Origin: Dactylonectria macrodidyma
Taxonomy: Eukaryota > Ascomycota > Sordariomycetes > Hypocreales > Nectriaceae
Length of the DNA stretch: 64,000 bases
NCBI GenBank assembly: GCA_020744425.1
Contig: JAGMUV010000021.1
Coordinates: 744,001-808,000 of the forward strand
Reading direction: 5' to 3'
Position numbers and translations under genes: made by a program. The notes under the pieces are model-generated. The model was not told the origin of the DNA, did not search any database, and saw only the letters and a program-made list of their open reading frames with translations. Positions 23,816-33,546 of the stretch are shown here, one piece after another. Position 1 is the first letter of the stretch. Each line of letters starts with the position of its first letter.

Positions 23816-24343
23816 TATCTCGACTCATTGACTTTGTGATGGACTGCAGTACAACTTGAGGGTGAAACGAAGCCGCATGTTAGGGGTATGACAAGATTTG
23901 GGCACAAATGACAATTTCGAAGAGACTGACTCCTGGGTTTTATAGGCCATGGCTTGACAATAGGCTTCGCCATACGAGCATACGAAATACATTCAGGCCC
24001 GTGCTTTTGGCACTTTGTCCCTAGTCCGGGGACCAACATTACTCCGAACGCCCGCCCAATGACCGATAGCAGCACCTAACTAGTGACGTTCATTTAACTT
24101 CACGTCGGAGTGGGCCTCCAGTAGACAAGGGTGACCGCGTCCTTGCGCTCAATTGGCTCAGTATCTTGAGTCAATTCTAGGAGGTTCTAGCTACTTTATG
24201 GTTCTTAGTAGGCTATTTGCTGTTGCCCAGTAATCGGACGCCCGCGCCCAGACAAAAATGCTCCGCGCACGGACCATTACGGCGCAATCGGATAATAGGA
24301 AAGGCAGTGAAGGGAGAGGGATGCAGTAACAGCGAGTCATGTT
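23816..24343. other. Upstream of ankyrin gene 2, then spacer
   Basis: 23816 to about 24035 is the inverted counterpart of the gene 1 upstream region. The remainder up to the MITE has no recognised feature. Confidence 0.5.
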
Positions 24344-24604
24344 CTATCCCTTAGAGTGCCGTAAGACTACACTTACGCTAGCAGCAGGGATTCGGACCAA
24401 CTGGAAAGTGAAAAAGCTAAAGTACATGAGGTCCCACCTATTTTATATGGTAGCAGAAGTCACGACACATAAGGATATACATCATAGTAAATTGATCTTC
24501 CTACAGCCATCTAGCTTTTTGAAGTCGCAAAGCGTACCGCTGATCTCCCGGGCTTCTGTGGGGACTATGGATCAAGTGTAGTCTTACGGCACTCTATGGG
24601 ATAG
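24344..24604. mobile_element. MITE, copy 2 (261 bp)
   Basis: The same family as 195-436. The termini 24344-24373 and 24575-24604 are inverted repeats over 30 bp with one mismatch, starting CTATCCCTTAGAGTGCCGTA. The interior is alignable with copy 1 over most of its length but is clearly diverged, so the two insertions are not recent duplicates of each other. It lies about 190 bp upstream of a piggyBac-like transposase; whether that enzyme could mobilise it is unknown. Confidence 0.85.
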
Positions 24605-24795
24605 CGCCAAACTCAGATAAATGGCTGCAACACCACCCACCCTATCCCTTTGCAACAGCTAAGGCGTACTGGCTGTACCGACCCACTTCTTACCCCGCTT
24701 TTAGCGCTCACAACTGGAGACATACCCGTAACCTTCAGCATTATTAAAATCAATACCACCAAATTTACTATGCATATGATTAATTCGATGCTCAA

Positions 24796-26464
24796 ATGGC
24801 AGCAACACAACACAGCGTGGCTGCAAACGCCTTTGATGAGGAACTTTACATCTGCCTAGACCAGTGCCAAAGGGAGCAACCAGCTGATAACACCTGCCGG
24901 CCGGATGTGCCTCCAACATCACAAAGAGGTCATAACTTCCGACCTTTTCACGTCCCTCAACGTAGCCCTGTCATTGCAACCCTTCCTTCAACGCCATTGT
25001 CACTTTTCCAGCTTTTTATACCTGAAATACTAGTCGAAAAATGGGTCAGCTACTCAAATCCGGAAATTACATCGATTTCGGCGTCCGGACAAGCACTAAG
25101 ATCTACGTCGCTCGCTGAAGTATACGTCTGGCTTGCTATCATCATTTACCTAGGTCTTCACGCAGAAATTGCTGTCAGAGACCATTGGGTGACTGCAGCC
25201 GAGGACTCACAGCAGCCTAAGCATCCTATTGTCAAATACATGACCTTCGAGCGGTTTCAACACCTCTACCGCTGCCTTCGACCGTACAATAAGGCTGTGC
25301 CTTTAGAGGCAAATGACGGCATCGCGAAGAACTTCAAGAAGGTCAATGAGTGGTCTGAGTGGATACAAGAGGTGTCTACGAAGCTCTTCAAGCCAGGCAC
25401 ACATATCGCTGTAGATGAGTGCATCGTCGGCTTCACAGGAAGGGCACAAGAGACAGTCACCATCAAGACCAAGCCGACTCCTACAGGCTTCAAGGTTTGG
25501 GTTGTGGCACAACGAGGCTATTTCCTGCGCTGGCTTTGGCACACGCCTTCTAACACCTTCGGTCCTGTGGGCAAGAGATCATCACGGAGATCAGGGTCAG
25601 CCAAGGAAGCCCTCAACCCGACACAGAGTGTGGTTGTTGCCCTAGTTAACTTGCTGCCAGATTCCATCTACCACGTCTTCCTTGATAACCTCTTTTGCTC
25701 ACCTAAGCTCTTCCGGGTCCTCAGAAAGCGAGGCATTGGGGCCACAGGCACCTGCCGCACTAACTGTGGGTTATACAAGCCCCTAATAGTGCTCAAGGCC
25801 CAGGATCAGAAAGGGAAGCTGCCTTGGCTGTGGAACCAGCTCGAGGCTATTCCCACAAGGGATAATCAGGTCAGGGACCCCTGAGACACATCTCTTAGTA
25901 TTTCCCCTACTAATGTGTCCCCCGTAGCTGCAGGTCAATCAAATCGCGTGGAAGGATAACGCCCTTGTGCTCCTACTATCAACAGTATATACAGGGCATG
26001 AGATCGAACAACGCATCCGCCGCCGGCCGACATCAACACAAGCCCGGGCACGCCAAATCAAGCAATTTTTTGGTGACAACCCTGTGCTAAAGGTTTGGCA
26101 GCCGTCTATTGCCATCGAGTACAACGATCACATGGGCGCCGTCGATATTGGCGATCAACTCAAAGCAAGCTTGGGAATAGACCATCGTATTTATAAGGGC
26201 GCTTGGCGGGCTCTCGCATGGTGCTTTCTCTTCGAGACTGCACTTGTGAACAGCTACCTTCTTCAGCTATACGGAGACCCTAGTTGGCCGCGATTTGAGT
26301 CACAGACTGCGTGGAGGCAACGTATCTGTGATGACCTCATTCGCACTTACGCAGCTACCGCAGCTTCAAGGCAGAGATATCGCTCTGGCGACACTTTTAC
26401 GCCTGTCCAGCGCTGCCGTCAGATCAATCAAATCAGATATGAGTCCAAATCTGATCTGAACTGA
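24796..26464 (+). CDS. piggyBac-like transposase (PGBD/DDE_Tnp_1_7), C-terminus replaced
   Basis: A 534-codon gene in two exons, 24796-25869 and 25934-26464. The 64-bp intron has donor GTCAGG, a CTAAT-type branch and acceptor TGCAG, and joins DNQ to VNQIAW in phase. piggyBac transposases cut and paste at TTAA. Family motifs are visible: FIPEILVEKWVSYSN, YLGLH, WVTAAEDSQQPKHPI and FQHLYRCLRPYN. The catalytic Asp residues are likely D207 (HIAVDECIVGFTG), D297 (YHVFLDNLFC) and D429 with D432 (MGAVDIGDQ). No premature stop is present. From 26408 the frame reads into the terminal repeat of the hAT element, so the last ~19 residues are not native and the family's Cys-rich C-terminal DNA-binding domain is missing. 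It is therefore probably inactive despite the long frame. Confidence 0.88.
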
Positions 26465-29400
26465 TGGTTTACGGCTCATATCTGATTTGATTGATTGATT
26501 GATTGATATCTGATATATGCATGGGTGGGTCAGTCTGAACCTAGGTTCTCACCAGTTTGCTTGCTCTAACACAGGCCCCCCAATGTGACAGAACCTCCTC
26601 TGATCCAGTTCTTCAGCAACTGCAGTTCTTCAACGGTCGATCTAAGCAAGGAATGTCTTTGTGACGTGACTGTAAGCTTTGCCAAGCTGAATGCCCTCTC
26701 ACAGTCGGTTGCCATGGCCGGAATTGTAAGAATATCTAAGGCAAACCTGCTAAGCTGCGGAAAAGCGCTCCTATGATCGATCCACTATTGAACAGGATCT
26801 GTCACCTACTCCGGTTCGAGCCTATAGTATCTTTCAAGTTCACAACCTGTCGCGGAGAGCTTAGGCTGTCGGCTCTGCACCTACTGCTCAAACTTGCTTT
26901 GTTCAGGTCGGAGCGTTATGACGGGCATCGTGACATCGGCCTCCTTAAGGGCCATGTCATCATGCGAGTACCAACGCTCAAAGTAATGCTTGATTCCACC
27001 CTTTGCATCCTGAAGCTACTGCAGCTGCTCTGGCGAGGTCCAGTTAGCCTCAAGCCATCGGAGGCCAAGATCCGGGTTTAAAATAATGGAGGCCGCAAAC
27101 AGAGGGGATTGGCCGAGGAGCGTGTAGTATTCATTAAGCTTTATCCAAGCGTTATTGATGCTCGCCCTGATGCTGGCTCGCTCTTGCCCCTCTATACTAG
27201 CTATTGAAACGACCTTGGCGGACGAGGAAGAAACCACACCCAAATGGCTAGCTATCTTTCCGGGGCCACTGGGCCAATCGCGACTGGCGCCGTCTCGCCG
27301 CCTCCAGCAGAGGTCGGCAGCGGCTGCTTCCAGCACCACCGCAGGTGAAGATGACGGGCCGGTCTCTTCAAGATAGCTAGGAAAGCGTCTAATTAGACAC
27401 TTTATCGGGTTGGATCGCCGCTGCGGATTGTGGCAAGGCTCGAAAAGATGAAGGTTGCAGCGGCAGATCCGGGCTTGGGTGGAAGACCGCGGACGCGGTC
27501 GGTCGGCTCGCAGGAAAAGGGCGTATTCGACCGGATCAAAAGAGGTTTGATAGAAAAGCAGGAAACCCGCAATGAAATTGATAGTCATACAGTCTAGAAA
27601 ATAACAGTGCCGTCCAGTCCCGCAGCTGAGAGGCTTCTCTGCCTCCCCAGCTGTTGAAGCTGACGTTCCTGATGATGGTCTTTTCCTTGAAAAATCCCCA
27701 GAAAATCCCGAGACCTAGAGAGTTGAATCTCTAGTCCCCACAACCCTATCTAACCCCTGTCCCGCCACAATCGCATCACCATGCTACTAACGGAGCGAGC
27801 GTCGCTCTGCACGTATTCATTTCGAGAATGAGCAGGCAAGGCGGCCTCGTCAAACCGTGGAGCGACCGGTGAATGAGCCGGAGCTTCCGTCTGATAATGG
27901 CGGCGTAAAGGGGAAAGAATCTCGCACTCTTGAAACCTTGAGGGTAGTCGTGGTTGGCGTGATGGTCGCTCTTGTATTTGGCTGGGTGTTGGGGATGGCG
28001 ACCCCTCCTCCTGACTTGCAAGCCCCGCTTCTACTGCCAAATAAGCAGGTTTCTCCTCATACAGGGCTTTCCAGTCTTCAAGATAGTCCAAAATGAACTC
28101 CATTCCTATCATGACCTCCCAAAGCCGGCCGTGACTACTGCTCGTGCCCCATCCCTGTGTTCTTATGGTCATATAGTAGATCGGCTTTAATACATGGTGA
28201 ATTTCCCTAAGCACCTTCTAGTCGTCAGAGGTCAGGACATCAGCTATAGGCGCCCTTTTGGATGCGTCTGCTTCTAAACCCAGCTCCTGGATAAAGCTAT
28301 TAAGCTCAGACTGTTTCAGTAAGGCACGTTCGATCATTATGTATGTCGAATTCTACTTTAGTGCTGTTATTCTATATGACTTCGAGCTCAGCTGTCGACT
28401 CCTCTGCAAGCTTGTATACTTCAGCCTCCTCCTGCTCCCTAGCATGTGCTTTGAATGCTTCAGTGCGCTGCGGGGAGGCCCGGATGAACTTAACGATATT
28501 ATAGAGCTTGCCGACTAGACCCTTCGCTCGCCAGTGCTCAAGGTCCTCTTCCACTTACTAGAGCAAGCCATAGGCTTCAGACTGAAGTTCAAAAGAAGCA
28601 GCATCCTCGCCGTAAAGGAAAGACTGGGCCACCAAATTGAGAATATACCCGAAGCACTGCATCCTTCGTGCTTTAGTATTAGCGCGAGTCATCGAGGCAT
28701 CGAGGCTTGCATAGAGACTCCGCAAACAAGAGTCGTTACTACTCGCATTATCACAGATCGAGACCCCGAGCTTTGAGTCGATCTCCCAGTCCCGGACAAC
28801 ACTCTTGATTATGAATGCGATATTCTTACCGGCATGTGACCCAACCTGCTGCCAAAAAGCAAGTAGTTGGCTGCAATATAGATGCTTCTTATTAAGAAAG
28901 TGACCAAATATCGAAATAAAGGCCAGTCTGTTTAGAGAGGTTTAGAGATCAAAGCTGATGTGTATTTAGGTGATGGCCTCGTCCAGCTCTTTCCTAATAG
29001 ACGCTTTCTTCTGCGTGAATATGTCCCCTAGGTCCTTCCTTACTATAGTTCGACCCCAGGGCGCGTAGCGATAAAGATCAGGATCAAATTGCTAGAACAG
29101 CTCTTGCAGATAAGTACTCTCGAGGGTGGCAAATGGCAGGTTCGAATCGACAATGTAGCCAACGGACAGCTCTCGGATCCGCGTGATCTTTGCTCAGGGA
29201 ATAACCGTGGCAGTCGGAGCCGGTCGTTTTATAGATGCCCTTTTTTGAAGGTCGATGACGGAGGACTCGTCAGATGAAGCGGGCTAGAAGGTTTCGGTAA
29301 TCCTGTGAGCTCTAGATGGGTTAGCAGTATCCTGCAGTTCTTAAATGGGGTTCCAACTTCCGAAGGTAGGCCTGTGCTGAAGATGTGGACTGCGCATTGA

Positions 29401-30079
29401 AGAATTGCAGTGCCCCCTTCTCATCATAGAGCCGGCAGCACCATATGTCGCCGCTTGATGTGCTGTCTGCCTTCAATTCTGCCAGGAACCACCCATGGTT
29501 TCCAATCCAGCTGCGCCTGCCCCGGCTCTTTCGCCTATCTAGCAAACCTCCGATCACGAAGCGTCGTTAGCCCCAGGTGATCTTATAGAGGTCTTCGACC
29601 GAAGAATCATTAGTTGAGGCTAGCGCAGAGGCTGCTTCGTACTGTTTGGCAATGCTCTTTGGTCTGGGTCCGAGGCGAGCAAATGAGGAGGGTGACTGCT
29701 TCGATAACGCGCTGCCAGCCAAGCTGCCCGCTATCGGATTCCCCGACATTAAGAAATACCATGAAACGTGTGAGCGACCTCAAAGAGCAAGTTGCCAGCG
29801 GGACAAGACCTGCATTTTGAGCTAGCGCACCCTGGTCAGGGGCAAGCCTCAGCAACGGCTAAGCAGTATTGGGAATCGCGTTGAATACTCTAGGGTACGG
29901 GCTGGCAGTTGAACCAAACACAATCAGAGCATCCTCAGGGCATCTAGGGGATATCAGATATATTAGATATTCAGAGACTCAAATCTGATTTGTTTGATCT
30001 GACTAAATTCCATATCTGAATTGAATTGATTGATCTGATTGATATATCTGATTGTTAATCTGATCTGACGGCAGCGCTG
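26408..30079 (-). mobile_element. hAT DNA transposon (3672 bp) with 19-bp perfect TIR
   Basis: The ends are CAGCGCTGCCGTCAGATCA (26408-26426) and its exact reverse complement (30061-30079). CAGNG-type ends are typical for hAT. Both subterminal regions carry many TGATTGATT / ATCTGAT motifs (26420-26515 and 29945-30065), as expected of transposase-binding repeats. It encodes a decayed hAT transposase on the minus strand. The flanking 8-mers (left GCCTGTC-side, right GTATCTCT) do not match. The left neighbour is piggyBac and the right neighbour is a Helitron tail, so there is no target-site duplication and at least one flank has been rearranged. Confidence 0.92.
26575..29750 (-). pseudogene. hAT transposase, degraded
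   Basis: Read from 29750 downward. First comes a Ser/Pro-rich start. A BED zinc-finger region follows (about 29530-29330; SWIGNHGWFLAEL, DIWCCRLYDEKG with the second Cys changed to Tyr, then FNAQSTSSAQAYLRK). A middle portion includes GLVGKLYNIVKFIRASPQR (about 28515-28460) and the IRTQGWGTSSSHGRLWEV segment (about 28170-28110). INNAWIKLNEYY and ILNPDLGLRWLEANW lie at about 27165-27040. The hATC dimerisation domain is at about 26735-26580 (LDILTIPAMATDCERAFS, VEELQLLKNWIRGG). Many stops interrupt it, including TAA at about 29569 and others just below 29321, several explicable as CAA-to-TAA, CGA-to-TGA or TGG-to-TAG. It is certainly non-functional. Confidence 0.88.
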
Positions 30080-30080
30080 G

Positions 30081-30335
30081 TATCTCTTCCGAAGACCAGC
30101 ACGAGGCGATTTTATCGAACCGAAGAACGTATTAGATGGACAAATGAGGGACGGCGTTTACAAGCTGGAGAGGCTGGGGAACGAGACAAGACTGCGCTTT
30201 GAGCGTGACTACAGACACGAAAGCTGGTTTCAGGATTGGGATGCTATAACAGAGTCTACTTCAGGAACCGAAGTCGACGAATATGACGACACTTCTCTTT
30301 GGTGCAATTCTGAGGATTCTGAGGCCAAGTTATAG
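30081..30335 (+). pseudogene. Helitron copy A: last 84 codons of the helicase gene
   Basis: It begins abruptly next to the hAT end with YLFRRPARGDFIEPKNVLD and reads to a normal stop (SEDSEAKL). It matches the C-terminus of copy C more closely than copy B (NETRLRFERDYRHESWFQ and EYDDTSLWCNSED are copy C-like), although LDGQMRD agrees with B. The rest of this copy has been replaced by the hAT/piggyBac segment. The base tract GCTG lies at the junction in both the hAT end and the intact Helitron, so the break can only be placed to within about 4 bp. Confidence 0.92.
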
Positions 30336-30695
30336 TTTGCATGTTAGCAGTTATATTTATAAGCTATAAGGCAGTCATATACTAGGCCCGTCTCCTTCTC
30401 TCATAGGACAGGTATAATAGACTTATTATCGTATAAGTCTATATATCTCTTCCTTAAAAAAACCACAAACACACCACCCCTACTAAAAAGTTCCTCTAGG
30501 TAAAGTAACTATATAAGCCGCTGCTTACAGTAAAAAGTGAGAGTAAAAATACAGAAATGACACCGTAAAATCGACAAAGTCTTGGCAAAATGGTCTGTGC
30601 TTTTGTAGGGTCTGGTCAAGCCCAGGCAGTAGGTCTTTTCTTCCTTCTTCCTCCAGACGCAGCCACCTTGCGGTCCCTTAAGGAACCTTCCGGAA

Positions 30696-30929
30696 CAGGA
30701 GGGACCGGTCCGGCAAGCGGCCCGCCAAAGGAAGCCTGGAGGAACTGTGCTGGCGTGATGAAGTGGTGAAGAAGGGTATCAGTAAGATGGTGGATTTAAA
30801 GTGTTACGATGACAGGAGGGACCGGTCCGGCAAGCGGCCCGCCAAAGGAAGCCTGGAGGAACTGTGCTGGCGTGATGAAGTGGTGAAGAAGGGTATCAGT
30901 AAGATGGTGGATTTAAAGTGTTACGATGA
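30696..30929. repeat. 117-bp tandem duplication (2 copies)
   Basis: Units 30696-30812 and 30813-30929, both starting CAGGAGGGACCGGTCCGGCA and essentially identical. Copy B has a single unit at about 40166-40285. This therefore arose in the copy A tail after the array formed, or was lost in B. Confidence 0.9.
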
Positions 30930-31168
30930 TTTAGGTGGAGACCGGGCGGTCACCCGTGGCGGAACCCCGGGCCCCACTTTTAACGGGAAATGTCAAAGCT
31001 GTTACGCATGACTTTAGCGGATCAGAGCACCACTCTAACGGATTAACAGTAATTCATAGGGATTATCAGCAATTCCTATGCTAAGCCTGTTGAATTGGAC
31101 CATGTTGGAATACCTAGGCGCAAGGTGGTCACGTGAGACTAGGTGGTCTTTCGGGACTGAATCGGGGA

Positions 31169-31195
31169 GGGCTCGCCGAGCCCTTGCTAGGCTAG
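31169..31195 (+). other. Helitron 3' terminal hairpin and CTAG (copy A/B junction)
   Basis: A perfect GC-rich hairpin GGGCTCGCCGAGCCC (31169-31183) is followed by 8 bases and CTAG (31192-31195). A short hairpin about 10 bases before CTRR is the known Helitron 3' terminus. Unit B sequence begins right after it, so this is a head-to-tail junction. Confidence 0.75.
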
Positions 31196-31489
31196 ACTGT
31201 ATTAAGAAGCTAGGAATAGCTATACCTCCCTGATCTTGAGGGGCGGGAGCTTAAGGAGAAGCTATATAATACACACACACGTTACAAGGCCATTATTGTG
31301 GTCACCTATACTATTGAACAAACCCTTCTAATTCAGTCAAGAACTATTGTGTTAGGCAGGGAGATAAAAAGGACACCACTACCTGAAGTGACGGATGCTA
31401 TAGGGTAGGCAGGATGCGTAGCAGAGCGAGGATGGACAAGACTCGCGAAACAAAATAGGAAGGTTATGTTTTTAGTCAATACTGGCAAT

Positions 31490-32949
31490 CTAGTCATATA
31501 ACTGTGCCCTCCTTTTTCCTGCTGTAGTTCTCTTGTTTCGGATTGGCCCAGGGGTGCTTTGTTGCTTCCTCTTACGTGTCGGAGTAGGGGAAGTAAGATC
31601 GAGTTGGTCATCTAAAATTTGCTCAGTGTCTGAACCACCATCCGTACGATCGCTATCTGAATCGCCAGTTAGCTCAAGGAAGAGGTTTAGAAGGGACAAG
31701 ACATACCCGAACTTGGAATTGGAAGCACTGGATTAACGTTAATTGTGGTTAGAGTCAGTGGTGTGTGTTTTTCTCCAGGGCAGGCTGGCGGTTTGGTCGC
31801 CTCGCGATCCGAGTGCTTTGATAGCAGTGTCGGGGAATTAGCTTTCTTTTGCAGAGACAGCTTTTGACTGCGGATTGGAGACGAGAATGGGTTTCTGCTC
31901 GTAACGCCCCCAGGGCCAGCTGGTCGTGGCGGCGTAGGCAACTCATTGATAGGATTCGACGATGTGGGCATGGATGTATTATGTGTAGACAGGGCACTCT
32001 GTCGAACGAATTCCCAATCGTCAGGGAGAATTACCAAGATCCTAACTGTGGAATCAACGACTTGAGGGCCTTGGATAAGCTCGCGGTTAAGGACCCCCAA
32101 GACGCGGCCGCTGCATACAACCCACGACCCTTTAGGAAAGGGGTTCACAGCTTGTCGCATCCACCCGAGTAGAGAACTCCATGGTTGTTGCTCTATGGGG
32201 AAGAGGAGGAGGACGTGGCATACGTGTACGCCTTTGTGAGGAGGGCGGTCGTTCTCTGGCACCAAGTAAGAACCCAGCTTTATGAACACCGAAGTCTTGC
32301 TCAGCGGCTCTGGCCAGACATCCTCCTTGATATGGAAAGTGTCTAGATCGACAGGGCCGGCAAGGGATACATGTGCTGGAGAGCTTGGCCAGGGGGCACC
32401 TTCGTCGCTACCGAGGAGTCGAGGGACAATACTATGGGATTATAGGCATTAATGACCTGTATGAGTAGGATGTGAGAAGACGTACGGAGTCAAGCCGTCA
32501 TCACGCGGCAGTGCTAGCGCAACCTGCACAGATTGAGTTTCTTCTGTCTCCCATCCATCCAAACTTACGCCATGGAAGGTAAGTTTGTTTGGACAAAGTC
32601 GGGCGACTATAGTAAACCATTTCCCCTCCCAGTCCTCCTCCAAGGTCGCAGTTCTTGCTCCGGAGTTGAACATGGAGAGTAGCAAAGGAAGGCCCGAGAT
32701 CTCGTCATCTTCAGGACTGAGGAGGCGCGGATAAAGGTCGAGAATGAACGCAGGCTGGATAAAGGGTAGGAAGGTCCCGGCTTTGAAGTTCCCTGCATTC
32801 GTATAGCGTGAGCCAGCTGGGAGGATTTCGCACTGGGCTAGGTCAGAATGGTAGGTGATGATGAGATCCGCTCCGATTGCTCCCTGCCCACGCTTGTTTG
32901 GCAGCGGAGGTATCGGGTAAAAGACAGAGTTTGAGGAAGAAGAAGCCAT
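31490..32949 (-). CDS. Helitron companion gene, unit B (unknown function)
   Basis: A 451-residue protein of unknown family in three exons: 32949-32486, 32431-31707 and 31656-31490. Intron 1 is 54 bp (GTACGT...CATAG). Intron 2 is 50 bp (GTATGT, branch GCTAAC, TTCAG). Phases fit and total coding length is 1356. The N-terminal part (PIPPLPNKRGQGAIGADL, LEEDWEGKWFTIVARL) is globular. Exon 2 has a beta-rich segment GSWVVCSGRVLGVLNREL followed by VDSTVRILVILPDDWEFV, which could be an OB-like fold; this is inference. A Ser/Pro-rich linker follows, then an acidic patch (DSDRTDGGSDTEQ) and a basic C-terminus (TRKRKQQ, KRTTAGKRRAQ) that looks like a bipartite nuclear signal. It is transcribed away from the Helitron gene and conserved with the same exons in unit C. 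Known Helitron accessory genes include RPA-like and protease ORFs; identity with any is not shown. Confidence 0.75.
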
Positions 32950-33546
32950 ATTGATTATAATAGAATCATGCGCAGTATTGTAAGTGAAATGAGCCTAGGA
33001 GAGCGAAGGGTAAAGGAGAAGAGAATATTTAGTCTTTCTCAGTGGGAAATGTTGGCTTGCTGTGTAGATAAATTCTGCTTTTAGTAATGCTTTGACCCTG
33101 ATGTTAATATAATATATTGCTACTGTATCTTATTTTAGAAGAAAGAAACAATAGTTAATGCCTGAGGCATTAGAGACTAATAGTTCAGCTAGATGTGAAT
33201 AGCATCGTGGCTGAAATAGTATGATAGCTGAAAAGGAAAAAGCAAATAAATCCTCGTATCCTAATGACAGCTCCGTCTTCTAGCGGCAACTGCTATAGAT
33301 AGTAGCAATTGCTATAGATAGCTGTGACAGTTTTTCTTATGTAAAATATTAATAGAAGTTCAGCGACTGGTATTGCTTTTAACAGTAATCTGTCGTTATA
33401 CTCCTTTAGACCTCCTCATATATTTCTCCTTCCTAGAGAAAAAGTTCATTTTAAGGAACCTATAGAGTCCTGATATAGAACTCACTGACGTAATTTGTCG
33501 CTATACGCCAATATATTTAAATAGGAGCTTCAATGAGTACTTCAGC
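32950..33546. promoter_or_regulatory. Divergent promoter region, unit B
   Basis: 597 bp between the start codons of the companion gene (minus) and the Rep/helicase gene (plus), the same length as in unit C (42436-43032). An AT-rich TATATTTAAATAG lies about 35 bp upstream of the helicase ATG. The repeated motif TGCTATAGATAG occurs twice at about 33291-33320. The region is strongly conserved between units, consistent with a shared bidirectional promoter. Confidence 0.55.

Larger units (their letters stand above)
30336..31195 (+). mobile_element. Helitron copy A 3' region and terminus
   Basis: The 3' non-coding part of copy A. 30336-30695 is nearly identical to the sequence after copy C (49444-49802). 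From 30696 it holds the segment also found after copy B (40166-40468), here with an internal 117-bp tandem duplication. It ends in a hairpin and CTAG at 31169-31195. Confidence 0.85.

Noticed and set aside
26810..26830. GGTTCGAGCC and, near 29140, GGTTCGAATC as possible tRNA T-arms
   Set aside because: No acceptor, D or anticodon arms surround them, and both lie inside the hAT element.
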